From the NCBI GenBank assembly GCA_002455375.1, contig DKKR01000070.1:1-8322 (forward strand): a stretch of 8,322 bases of DNA. Reading direction: 5' to 3'. Position numbers and translations under genes: made by a program. This stretch comes from Bacteroidetes bacterium UBA6661. GTDB lineage: Bacteria; Bacteroidota; Bacteroidia; AKYH767-A; OLB10. This document shows, in pieces, positions 1-5,939 of the stretch. The notes below the pieces were generated by a model. It was not told the DNA's origin. It did no database searches and saw only the letters and a list, made by a program, of their open reading frames with translations. The number at the start of each line of letters is the position of its first letter. Within the stretch, counting starts at the first letter, position 1.

Positions 1-97
1 TAAACCTATTTCAGGACAAGACACAGGTGTTAATCGCATCCTCGTCTCGCGCACACCACTCCCTCCTCCCGTCAGATGAGGACGAGGGGGGTAAAAC
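1..97. other. Gene-free GC-rich edge with inverted repeats
   Basis: No open frame covers this stretch. Its base composition stands out: about 37-87 is G+C-rich, while the DNA to its right is very AT-rich. CCTCGTC at 40-46 is the exact reverse complement of GACGAGG at 81-87, with a 34-base loop full of C runs. A smaller imperfect palindrome, ACACAGGTGT, lies at 21-30. It sits just past the stop of the minus-strand lipoprotein gene, so it could act as a terminator, but there is no clear T run after the stem. It could instead be an intergenic repeat or the end of an element that continues beyond the window. None of these can be settled from the visible sequence. Confidence 0.3.
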
Positions 98-888
98 TTA
101 ATACATAATATATCCAGCCTCCTCAAAATCGCGGTAATTTTTGTAATGAATAGTTTTGTTCAAATAAATACTCATATCATCAGGGTTGAGATTCTTATAT
201 TTGTCATACCTACCCTCTTTTGGGATATTATAAAATATTTCCAATCCAATACCAAAATCATCACATCCGTTATAATAGGCATTCATATCACCAATGAGCG
301 GATAATTTTGAATATTTGGCGCCCTTTCATAAGAAAGAATTCGTTGCCCTTCTGATTGACCATACTTTTCTTTAAAATACTTATCATACTTTTTTTCAAA
401 GAAATTAAAAACAGTTTTAATGAATCGTATTTACACTCCGTAAATCGCGGTAAGTCATAAAGCGAATCAATAACCGAATCAGTATTAAAAATTTTTATAC
501 GAATCTCTTCTAAAAAGAGCCTGTTTAACAAAGAATCCTCTTTTAGTTCAAATGGGTATATGTAGGCTTTTAATATTTTCAATTTAAATATAGTATCAAC
601 ATCTAAAAAATTTTTAAAGGCGTAAATATGTTTTTCATGAGTTCCTTTATTTAGCCTTATTGAATATTCAGGATCAAATTTGTGATATATTGATTGATAA
701 AACTCTTCCTCTGGCATAGGAGGTAGTTCAATTGAGTTATTTTGTTTTTCATATTCAATAGCTCCGCCTATTGTTAAGCAAGTGTCGCAAAATTTTAGTC
801 TATAATAAACCTCTACTTCTTTTTTCTTACAACTTGACAGGTTGGTAGATATGGCTACTATGAAAAGAATTTTTAAAATATTGTTCAT
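98..888 (-). pseudogene. Small lipoprotein gene interrupted by one frameshift
   Basis: The intact 5' part (888-283) encodes 201 residues. It starts with a lipoprotein signal: a short charged N-terminus, a hydrophobic core and a lipobox Leu-Ser-Ser-Cys with the lipidated cysteine at residue 20, followed by three lysines. A CxxC pair lies at residues 34-37. The last 35 or so residues of this frame look unlike a natural C-terminus. The -1 frame is open from about 430 down to the TAA at 98-100 and reads as good protein, rich in aromatic and charged residues (FFEKKYDKYFKEKYG, later NGCDDFGIGLEIFYN). Restoring one missing base gives a single 263-residue lipoprotein. The likely site is the run of seven T at 390-396 (A on the coding strand) or the TTTT near 414-417. 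The 62-residue ORF at 98-286 is therefore read as the C-terminus of this protein, not a separate gene. No family is recognised. It follows its upstream neighbour by 8 bases, so they were probably co-transcribed. A real mutation and a sequencing error look the same here. Confidence 0.65.
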
Positions 889-896
889 GTTTTATT

Positions 897-1236
897 CTAC
901 TTATAGCCAAACTTTTCTTTAACTAAACCTCTTGCCTTTTCAATTTTAGCTAATTTCAAATCTTTTAAATCACCCTCATTCCTCACTTCATTTATTTTAG
1001 GCGATGCAAAATCAGTTAAGGCTATTCCTTTGGCATCCAATAAAACTGTATGTGTGCGTTCGGCTTCGGTTCTTATCTGTCCTTCTTTGGAACTCCAAAT
1101 CAAAATTATCAAGAATATCCTGATCAACAAAACTGTAATCTACATAACGGGAAGGATAATCTGCTTCTAAATGTTTTTGAAGAGCACGAACGTTTGCAAA
1201 TCTGAAAACTTCGTTGGGATATCTAAGGTCTGCCAT
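897..1236 (-). pseudogene. Unrecognised soluble protein gene with probable +1 frameshift
   Basis: The frame starting at ATG 1236 has an in-frame TAA five codons upstream, so this start is fixed. It reads well to about residue 50 (YPNEVFRFANVRALQKHLE, then VDQDILDNFDLEFQ). It then degrades into an Arg/Ser/Thr-rich tail that stops at 1012. From about 1110 leftward the next frame reads as protein (EGQIRTEAERTHTVLLDAKG, then a Lys/Glu-rich helical end finishing KEKFGYK) and stops with TAG at 897-899. Removing one base around 1085-1095 (CCAAAGAAGG on the coding strand) joins the two into a product of about 112 residues with no signal peptide or membrane segment. The downstream frame taken alone has only a TTG start and a hydrophobic leader that looks like an out-of-frame artefact. 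No family is recognised. The frameshifted lipoprotein gene follows after 8 bases. Confidence 0.5.
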
Positions 1237-1549
1237 CTGATTTGGTTTTTAGAGTGACTGAAATGTGAATCAAATTTAATTTGAAATAACTGGAATCGTA
1301 TTAAATTAGTATAAATAAGTTATCAACAATAAGACATCGTGTATAGATTTTTAGATTGATAGTTTGAGGTAAAAAATTTGTGTGCTGCATTTTTCAGCTG
1401 TATAGGCACGATTATTACTTTAGGACAAATAGAAAATAATAAATTCCGGAAAATCTCGACCTGTTGATATCCAGTGGTTTATCTATTTAAATTTTTTGGT
1501 ACAAAATTTGAAATATGGTAAGTAAGTATAACATATAATACTCCATATT
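1237..1549. other. 313-base intergenic region without a convincing gene
   Basis: All frames are broken by frequent stops. The stretch separates the minus-strand pair at 897-1236 from the small plus-strand ORF at 1550 and should hold a promoter for each. The left end carries a perfect palindrome at 1270-1284, described separately. A single near-DnaA-box, TTATCAACA at 1320-1328, is isolated. The last 60 bases before 1550 are very AT-rich with several TTTG runs, but no TAnnTTTG element at a suitable distance from the small ORF. Confidence 0.5.
1270..1284 (-). promoter_or_regulatory. Palindrome overlapping a -7-like promoter element
   Basis: TCAAATT (1270-1276) and AATTTGA (1278-1284) are exact reverse complements around one central T. 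Read on the minus strand, 1278-1271 is TAAATTTG, a perfect match to the Bacteroidota -7 consensus TAnnTTTG. It lies 34 bases upstream of the ATG at 1236, which would leave a leader of about 27 bases. No -33 TTTG is present at the usual distance. The palindrome would place an operator on top of the promoter, but in DNA this AT-rich a 15-base palindrome is not strong evidence. Confidence 0.35.
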
Positions 1550-1690
1550 ATGAAAAAAACCATTGCTAAAAAAACCAAAAAAGCAAAGAAATTAATTGCA
1601 AAACCCGCAGCCATTGTTGCATTTCTTCGCGATTTATTTGCTGAAGAACTTGAAGTCCTTAACCGCAAAAACATAGCCATGCACAACTAA
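1550..1690 (+). CDS. Small lysine-rich hypothetical protein, 46 residues
   Basis: An ATG-to-TAA frame of 46 codons that is too short for a standard ORF cut-off. The first 18 residues are basic and repetitive (MKKTIAKKTKKAKKLIAKP), and the rest is a likely amphipathic helix ending in RKNIAMHN. There are no Cys and no membrane segment. Two points favour a real gene. Codon choice resembles the neighbours (GCA/GCC, CGC, GAA), and the stop codon falls in the loop of a strong hairpin followed by a T-rich run at 1701-1712. The opposite strand carries a longer but very hydrophobic frame, which is what the complement of Lys/Ala codons produces. The function is unknown; a basic nucleic-acid-binding peptide is only a guess from composition. 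Confidence 0.45.
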   Translation: MKKTIAKKTKKAKKLIAKPAAIVAFLRDLFAEELEVLNRKNIAMHN

Positions 1691-1712
1691 TCTGCATGGC
1701 TTATTTTTCTTT
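1675..1712. terminator. Probable bidirectional terminator
   Basis: AGCCATGCA (1675-1683) and TGCATGGCT (1693-1701) form a perfect 9-base-pair stem with a 9-base loop. On the plus strand the stem is followed by TATTTTTCTTTT. On the minus strand it is followed by TATGTTTTTG. It lies between two convergent genes: the small ORF's TAA is in the loop, and the recX TAA (1701-1703) overlaps the stem base. It can therefore end transcripts from both directions. Confidence 0.7.
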
Positions 1713-2153
1713 TAATATACATTTCCAAACTTCATCAGCTTCAAAACCACGAGCCATTAGTTGTTGCGCAACCTTGTAGTTTTTTTTAATAGTATTACTT
1801 TCTTTTATTTTTTTTCTGCAAAGTTCTGTTTGTTCATTCAGCACTTTCAAATAGTCATCATCAGATATAGATTTTAACGCTTGCCTGATACAGTAGTCAG
1901 AAACTTTTTTTAGTTTCAATGCTTGTTTGATTTTATTTTTCCCCCAGTGTTTTATTCTGAATTTTCCTCCGGCATAGGCAATAGCAAATCGTTCCTCGTT
2001 AAGATAACCTTCTGTAACCATCATTGCAATGGTTTCTTCTACATCTTTTTTAAATAGTCCGAGCGAGTAAAGCTTTTCTCGCAGCTCCTGCTGACTTCTT
2101 TCCTGATAGGTGCAATACCTGCGGGCTTTATTCAACACATCGCTGCTAACCAT
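1701..2153 (-). CDS. recX: Regulatory protein RecX
   Basis: RecX binds RecA filaments and limits their extension or ATPase activity in the cytoplasm. The 150-residue product is close to the usual family length. It is all-helical, with the typical succession of three-helix units: an N-terminal unit with SQQELREKL (about residues 20-28), a central unit with the hallmark GYLNEERFAIAYAGGKFRIK (about 49-68) followed by the Gly-Lys-Lys/Ile-Lys-Gln-Ala-Leu segment, and a C-terminal unit ending in MARGFEADEVWKCI. The ATG starts 2 bases after the pyruvate kinase stop, so translation is probably coupled to pyk and there is no room for a promoter of its own. The shared hairpin at 1675-1701 ends the transcript. 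Its placement behind a glycolytic gene rather than recA means its supply probably follows pyk expression. Confidence 0.9.
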   Translation of the reverse strand: MVSSDVLNKARRYCTYQERSQQELREKLYSLGLFKKDVEETIAMMVTEGYLNEERFAIAYAGGKFRIKHWGKNKIKQALKLKKVSDYCIRQALKSISDDDYLKVLNEQTELCRKKIKESNTIKKNYKVAQQLMARGFEADEVWKCILKEK

Positions 2154-2155
2154 CC

Positions 2156-3583
2156 TTAGTCCACTACATTAATTTTTAAAGTATTTACTCGCGAACGTTT
2201 TTTTAATGGCGTGCTGGCAACATGTATCACCACATCTCCTGCATCAACATAACCTTGCTCTTTCAAAATGTTCTTAATATCATCAATGGTCTGGTCAGTG
2301 CTTTCAAATTTATTGTAATATATGCCTCGCACACCCCAAACCAAATTCAAGGTGTTGAGAATGGGTTTGTAGTCAGTAAAAATAAAAAGCCCGGCCTTGG
2401 GCCGCTGACTCGAAATTCTGAAAGCCGTGTATCCTGAATGTGTCATTGCTGCAATAGCTTTTGCACCTGATTGATTGGCTAACTCCGCAGCATGATAACA
2501 CAAGGTGTCCGAAATAAATGTTTTTGAATTTTTATCAGGTTGATTCATGCGGTAATAAATTTCCTGATCGTGTTCTATAGCCTGAATAATTTTTCTCATG
2601 GAATTTACCGTCTCAACAGGAAACTTTCCTACAGAAGTTTCTGCACTCAGCATCAAGGCATCGGCACCATCGTAAACAGCATTGCCCACATCGTTGGCTT
2701 CGGCACGTGTGGGTCTGAAATTGGTAATCATACTCTCCATCATTTGTGTGGCAATGATTACAGGAATTCCTGCAGCACGACATTTTTTTACAATCTTCTT
2801 CTGAATAATAGGAACCTGTGCCAGATCAATTTCTACACCTAAATCACCACGGGCTACCATAATACCATCAGCAACTTCAATAATCTCATTGATGTTTCTG
2901 ACTGCTTCCGGTTTTTCAATTTTTGCAATAACCCTCATGGCATTGCCGCAGTCTTTAATGATTTTTTTTAGATTCAATATATCCTGAGCCGTTCTGGTAA
3001 ATGATAAGCCAATCCATTCAATATTATTTTCAATGGCAAAGTCTATATCTGCACGGTCTTTTTCTGTTATTGATGGAATGCTGATATTGGTAAACGGAAG
3101 GTTAACACCTTTTTTCGACATCAGCACACCTCCATTTATCACTTGAGTAACAACATCCTGTTCCGCTGTGACTTGCTTTACCTCTAACTTTAATTTTCCG
3201 TCATCTATCAGAATAATATCGCCTTTCTTTACATCGTTAGCAAAATCTTTATAACGGATAGTAGCCTTTGTAGCATTACCGTCCATCTCTTTTGTTGTGA
3301 GAACAAATTGCTGCTTGTCGGCAAGTTCGCACTGCCCGCCTTCAATATCACCGACACGCAATTTAGGACCTTGTAAATCGAGTAAGAGCGCAATGTTCAT
3401 TTGTTTTTCTTCATTGATTTCGCGGACATTATTTACAATAGACTTCAAAAAAGTATGATCGCCATGCGAAGCATTGATACGCATAACATCGGCACCTGCC
3501 TGAATGAGTTTGTAAATGGCTTCTTTTGAATTGGTGGCCGGACCCAGGGTGGTAATAATTTTAGTTTTATTAAAATGATGCAT
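2156..3583 (-). CDS. pyk: Pyruvate kinase
   Basis: This enzyme catalyses the last step of glycolysis, phosphoenolpyruvate plus ADP to pyruvate plus ATP, in the cytoplasm as a tetramer. The 475 residues match the family's full length. The N-terminal TKIITTLGPAT is at 7-17 and the substrate and K+ site residues Arg35, Asn37, Ser39 and His40 are in VMRINASHGD. The B domain spans roughly 72-170. The active-site signature MRVIAKIEKPEAV holds Lys221 and the metal ligand Glu223. The second metal ligand is Asp247 in ARGDLGVE, and Thr279 lies in ATQMMESM. The C-terminal domain (about 350-475) is intact, with no extra PEP-utiliser domain. All key residues are present, so the enzyme should be active. 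It lies 2 bases after the IPExxxVDY-family gene and 2 bases before recX, within one operon. Confidence 0.97.
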   Translation of the reverse strand: MHHFNKTKIITTLGPATNSKEAIYKLIQAGADVMRINASHGDHTFLKSIVNNVREINEEKQMNIALLLDLQGPKLRVGDIEGGQCELADKQQFVLTTKEMDGNATKATIRYKDFANDVKKGDIILIDDGKLKLEVKQVTAEQDVVTQVINGGVLMSKKGVNLPFTNISIPSITEKDRADIDFAIENNIEWIGLSFTRTAQDILNLKKIIKDCGNAMRVIAKIEKPEAVRNINEIIEVADGIMVARGDLGVEIDLAQVPIIQKKIVKKCRAAGIPVIIATQMMESMITNFRPTRAEANDVGNAVYDGADALMLSAETSVGKFPVETVNSMRKIIQAIEHDQEIYYRMNQPDKNSKTFISDTLCYHAAELANQSGAKAIAAMTHSGYTAFRISSQRPKAGLFIFTDYKPILNTLNLVWGVRGIYYNKFESTDQTIDDIKNILKEQGYVDAGDVVIHVASTPLKKRSRVNTLKINVVD

Positions 3584-3585
3584 AA

Positions 3586-4011
3586 TCAGTCGAAAATAAA
3601 GTTGTCAGCCGACTTGAGCTCTTCAACACGAAGCTCACTCACGGCAGATACCATTTCTATTTGTTTTATTTTGTTGCGAATGTCGTTAAAGTCAAAATAG
3701 GCTCCGTAATTTTTTACAATCATAAAAAAATCAAAGGCAGGCTTTTCAGGAATAAGTGTAGCCTGAACACTTTTGTTTCCGAGCACATAAAACTCTTCGC
3801 CAAAACGATTTATGGCTTTGTGAAAAGAAAAGGCTGCCACTGCACCCGGCTTGCCAAGATACAAGGTGTGATCTTTCATTCTTTTGAAAGAAAGTGTTAA
3901 TGCACGGTTTAGTTCAAAACAAAGGCGATAGTCCTTATACGGACAAACAATTCCTGCAAGCAGAAAGTCAAGCTCACTGCTGTTATCAAACTTTATAACC
4001 TTCTTTGCCAA
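3586..4011 (-). CDS. IPExxxVDY-family protein upstream of pyruvate kinase
   Basis: This 141-residue protein of unknown function belongs to the small Bacteroidota family named for its IPExxxVDY motif and usually found next to pyruvate kinase. The motif here is the variant IPEKPAFDF at residues 87-95, with Phe-Asp-Phe in place of Val-Asp-Tyr. The N-terminal part (about 12-48) contains the family-like stretch LAGIVCPYKDYRLCFELN. There is no signal peptide or membrane segment, so it is probably cytoplasmic. No ATG is available near the N-terminus: an in-frame TAA lies just upstream and the next Met is residue 45, so translation probably begins at the TTG at 4009-4011. The tight spacing to pyk suggests a shared role or regulation, but none is demonstrated for this family. 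Confidence 0.85.
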   Translation of the reverse strand: MAKKVIKFDNSSELDFLLAGIVCPYKDYRLCFELNRALTLSFKRMKDHTLYLGKPGAVAAFSFHKAINRFGEEFYVLGNKSVQATLIPEKPAFDFFMIVKNYGAYFDFNDIRNKIKQIEMVSAVSELRVEELKSADNFIFD

Positions 4012-4072
4012 GAGAAACAGATTGTTTATTTAAAACGGATATTTTCGCTGCTAAATTAGATTAATTTGTAGT
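4012..4072. promoter_or_regulatory. Divergent promoter region, pyk operon and tadA
   Basis: Only 61 bases separate the TTG start of the minus-strand operon from the ATG of the plus-strand deaminase, so promoters for both must lie here or overlap the coding ends. On the minus strand, 4058-4051 reads TAATTTAG, one mismatch from TAnnTTTG, and would leave a leader of about 33 bases. On the plus strand, TTAATTTG at 4061-4068 is also one mismatch away but would start transcription almost at the ATG. Neither has a clear -33 partner. Confidence 0.3.
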
Positions 4073-4522
4073 ATGAGCATAATTCAGCAAGGTGATGATT
4101 CTTTTATGCAGGAAGCATTAAAGGAAGCAAGAAAAGCTTTTGATTGTGACGAAGTTCCTGTAGGTGCAGTAATTGTTCATGCAGGACGAATTATTGCACG
4201 CGCACATAATATGACTGAAAAACTGAATGATGTTACGGCACATGCAGAAATGATTTGTTTTACTTCAGCAGCAGCATTTTTAAACTCAAAATACCTGACC
4301 GATTGTGTTTTATATGTAACGCTTGAACCTTGTGTGATGTGTGCAGGAGCATCCTTCTGGACACAGATACCTCAGATAGTTTTTGGTGCTACTGATGCAA
4401 AACGCGGCTATCAGCGATGCAAAACCAACCTGCTGCATCCTTCAACAAAAATTAAAGGAGGCGTACTTGAGGAAGCATGCAGCAACTTACTGAAAGAATT
4501 TTTTCGTAAAAAGAGAAGCTAG
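4073..4522 (+). CDS. tadA: TadA-like tRNA adenosine (nucleoside) deaminase
   Basis: A zinc-dependent cytidine/deoxycytidylate-deaminase-fold enzyme. TadA converts adenosine 34 of tRNA-Arg(ACG) to inosine. The 149 residues fit the family. The N-terminal helix is followed by EVPVGAVIVHAGRIIARAHN (27-46). The catalytic TAHAEM has zinc ligand His57 and proton-shuttling Glu59. LYVTLEPCVMCAGA supplies zinc ligands Cys87 and Cys90. The segment QIVFGATDAKRG after it is typical of TadA rather than of free-base guanine or cytosine deaminases. The C-terminus is basic (FFRKKRS), as expected for tRNA binding. The first ATG is used; Met12 is an alternative. It is transcribed alone, divergent from the pyk operon. 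Its TAG stop overlaps the stop of the opposing receiver gene. A paralogous nucleoside deaminase cannot be fully excluded. Confidence 0.88.
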   Translation: MSIIQQGDDSFMQEALKEARKAFDCDEVPVGAVIVHAGRIIARAHNMTEKLNDVTAHAEMICFTSAAAFLNSKYLTDCVLYVTLEPCVMCAGASFWTQIPQIVFGATDAKRGYQRCKTNLLHPSTKIKGGVLEEACSNLLKEFFRKKRS

Positions 4523-4908
4523 AAGTTGATAGCCTGCAGCATGGAGTTGGTTAATGGTTTATTTAAAAACCTTCTCACATAACGGCATTTGTTGGCACGA
4601 TTCAGATCTTTAAAACTGTCGGAGCTCGACAATAAAACTATCTTGCATTTCTGACGAACCGATTCAGATAGTTTTTCGAACTCATTCAAAAACTGAAAGC
4701 CATCCATTTCAGGCATTACAATGTCTAAGAAAATTATTTCGGGCAACTGATCTACTGGTGTTGCTTTAATAAAATCAAGTGCTTTACGGGCATCAGCATA
4801 AACATTCAGCTGATCGCAAAAAGGCTCCGATGTAATGATTTGTTTTATCATCACCTGTTCGGCTTCACTATCATCTACAACTAAAACAGAGTGGTATTTA
4901 TTGGCCAT
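4519..4908 (-). CDS. Single-domain response regulator (CheY-like receiver)
   Basis: A stand-alone receiver of 129 residues with no output domain. Using ATG at 4908 as start, the acidic pair is Asp12-Asp13 (SVLVVDDSEAE). The phosphoacceptor is Asp62 in FLDIVMPEMDGFQF, the conserved Ser is in VLLSSSDS (94-96), and the conserved Lys117-Pro is in FLNKPL. All phosphorylation residues are intact. The frame can be extended four codons to a TTG that overlaps the preceding gene, but the ATG, 4 bases after that gene's stop, is the better start. It is the last gene of the PAS-ATPase-receiver cassette and probably exchanges phosphoryl groups with a kinase through protein contacts. Its adjacent kinase seems to lack the donor histidine. 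The gene ends in the shared CTAG with the deaminase. Confidence 0.9.
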   Translation of the reverse strand: MANKYHSVLVVDDSEAEQVMIKQIITSEPFCDQLNVYADARKALDFIKATPVDQLPEIIFLDIVMPEMDGFQFLNEFEKLSESVRQKCKIVLLSSSDSFKDLNRANKCRYVRRFLNKPLTNSMLQAINF

Positions 4909-4912
4909 AAGC

Positions 4913-5434
4913 TTATTCAAAATAGTTATTTAATGGTTTGGTGTTTAATTTATTTGGTATCTCAATGGTGAAAGCTGTTCCTGTATTTAAAACAGATTCA
5001 ACAGCAATGTATCCTCCTAATTTTTCAATTATTTCTTTGGCCATATATAAGCCAATGCCTCTGCCGGGCTCGGGTTGTTTTTCTTTCTGAAACAGATTGA
5101 AGATTTTTCCTACTTCATCAGGTGCAATGCCCAGTCCGTTATCCTGAATATTGATGATGGCTTTTTGTTCATCACAATAAACATGTAATCGCATGGAAGA
5201 TGGGTCACCGGTAATTTTTCTGTATTTAATTCCGTTTGAAATTAAATTATTGAAAACTACTTCCAGCAATTTGTTGTTGCCAGCAAAAGGAGCTTTCATA
5301 TCTACTTTAATGTCAAAATTTACTTTATCAATTCCTTCTGTATAGCGCAACCGGTCTATTGACTGACGAATAACTTCGTTAAAGTCAACCGAATGAAAAT
5401 TGCCTTCGGGAATTGAAGTGACCGTTCTGATCAT
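4913..5434 (-). CDS. Histidine-kinase-type ATPase lacking an H-box
   Basis: A 173-residue HATPase_c protein. It has the N-box NNLISNGIKY (62-71), G1 box DNGLGI (98-103), F-box IFNLFQ (111-116) and G2 box GRGIGLYMAKEII (124-136), all as in transmitter kinases. The sequence before the ATPase (HSVDFNEVIRQSIDRL, 14-29) matches the linker that normally follows the HisKA dimerisation helix. The HisKA helices and the phosphoacceptor His motif are missing, since the protein starts only about 12 residues before that linker. Its ATG overlaps the stop of the PAS gene as ATGA, so translation is coupled. Upstream of the ATG this frame stays open only to a TGA near 5490, adding about 18 codons and no H-box. 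It may be a kinase fragment left by deletion, or the ATPase half of a split system. The G boxes suggest ATP binding is retained. Confidence 0.85.
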   Translation of the reverse strand: MIRTVTSIPEGNFHSVDFNEVIRQSIDRLRYTEGIDKVNFDIKVDMKAPFAGNNKLLEVVFNNLISNGIKYRKITGDPSSMRLHVYCDEQKAIINIQDNGLGIAPDEVGKIFNLFQKEKQPEPGRGIGLYMAKEIIEKLGGYIAVESVLNTGTAFTIEIPNKLNTKPLNNYFE

Positions 5435-5784
5435 TTTGAATGCTGATGTTCCGTTGAATTGGTCGCTGTAACTAATGCTTCTTCAATACAGTGTCCATAA
5501 ATGCCTATATATCCTGCTTCGGGATATGGTATTACAGAGAAGTGAAACAAGTATTCAAGATATTGCACTGTTGTATCATGTGGCACAGGTGTTTTGACAT
5601 TAAAAATTTCAGGATAAATAGCTTTTACCTGATTGTTTACAGGAGCATTTAGCTTGCATTGCCAATAGCTTAATATAGGCATTGCTGCAACATTGTGATA
5701 AATAATTTTTCCGCTGTAATCTAATTTAATTACCGGAAACATGTTGTTTTCGTACTTTGAAGTAGAGGTTTTGTGTTCTGCCAT
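5431..5784 (-). CDS. Stand-alone PAS-domain protein
   Basis: A 117-residue protein made up almost entirely of one PAS-like sensor domain. The N-terminal strands read FPVIKLDYSGKIIYHN (about 16-31), and the C-terminal hairpin reads YLEYLFHFSVIPYPEAGYIGIYG (about 76-98). After IYGHCIEEA, where kinases normally continue into the HisKA helix, only about 16 unremarkable residues remain before the TGA. There is no signal peptide or membrane segment, so sensing would be cytoplasmic. No ligand or cofactor residue can be named. It is the first gene of the cassette, overlapping the ATPase gene by 4 bases. Two short inverted repeats lie in its upstream region. PAS assignment is by sequence pattern and is less certain than for the ATPase and receiver. 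Confidence 0.7.
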   Translation of the reverse strand: MAEHKTSTSKYENNMFPVIKLDYSGKIIYHNVAAMPILSYWQCKLNAPVNNQVKAIYPEIFNVKTPVPHDTTVQYLEYLFHFSVIPYPEAGYIGIYGHCIEEALVTATNSTEHQHSK

Positions 5785-5802
5785 TGTGGAGATTTCTTTA
5801 AA

Positions 5803-5818
5803 TTAAACAGTAGTTTAA
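5803..5818. repeat. Inverted repeat upstream of the PAS gene
   Basis: TTAAAC and GTTTAA form perfect 6-base arms around AGTA, beginning 19 bases upstream of the PAS ATG. It could be an operator or a leader hairpin of the minus-strand cassette. No TAnnTTTG element was found on the minus strand of this 277-base divergent region (5785-6061). Confidence 0.35.
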
Positions 5819-5860
5819 CGACAGTTTTTCAGAAATGCTTCACTACTATGACCGGTTATG

Positions 5861-5874
5861 CTTACAGATGTAAG
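5861..5874. repeat. Short palindrome upstream of the PAS gene
   Basis: CTTACA and TGTAAG form perfect 6-base arms around GA. On the minus strand it contains TACATCTG, one mismatch from the -7 consensus, so it may overlap the cassette's promoter, about 80 bases before the PAS start. The evidence is limited to symmetry and position. Confidence 0.3.
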
Positions 5875-5939
5875 ATTTTGATCAGTTTATTTGGTTTTTT
5901 ATTCATTAAAAATTAAAGCCCCCTCGATAAAGGAATAAA

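Noticed and set aside
98..286. Separate 62-residue gene overlapping the lipoprotein gene as ATGA
   Set aside because: Its frame reads as protein for more than 40 codons upstream of the ATG, which a true independent gene would not do.
390..396. Programmed -1 ribosomal frameshift at the A7 run of the lipoprotein gene
   Set aside because: The zero frame reads TTG AAA AAA AGT, so the slip site is preceded by G rather than a clean slippery heptamer, and no stimulating stem or upstream Shine-Dalgarno-like element is visible. A lost base is simpler.
888..897. Toxin-antitoxin or toxin-immunity pair at 98-1236
   Set aside because: Neither product resembles a known toxin or immunity protein; the first is a lipoprotein and both frames are broken. 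Tight spacing alone does not support it.
1320..1328. DnaA-box-like TTATCAACA as a hint of a replication origin
   Set aside because: It has one mismatch and stands alone, and no dnaA, dnaN or box cluster is nearby.
1483..1686. Minus-strand 67-residue hydrophobic ORF after recX
   Set aside because: It starts with TTG beyond the recX terminator hairpin, and its hydrophobic composition is what the complement of the Lys/Ala codons of the plus-strand ORF gives.
4913..5434. Anti-sigma-factor serine kinase (RsbW type)
   Set aside because: The linker before the ATPase and the N, G1, F and G2 boxes match sensor histidine kinases. No anti-anti-sigma gene is nearby.
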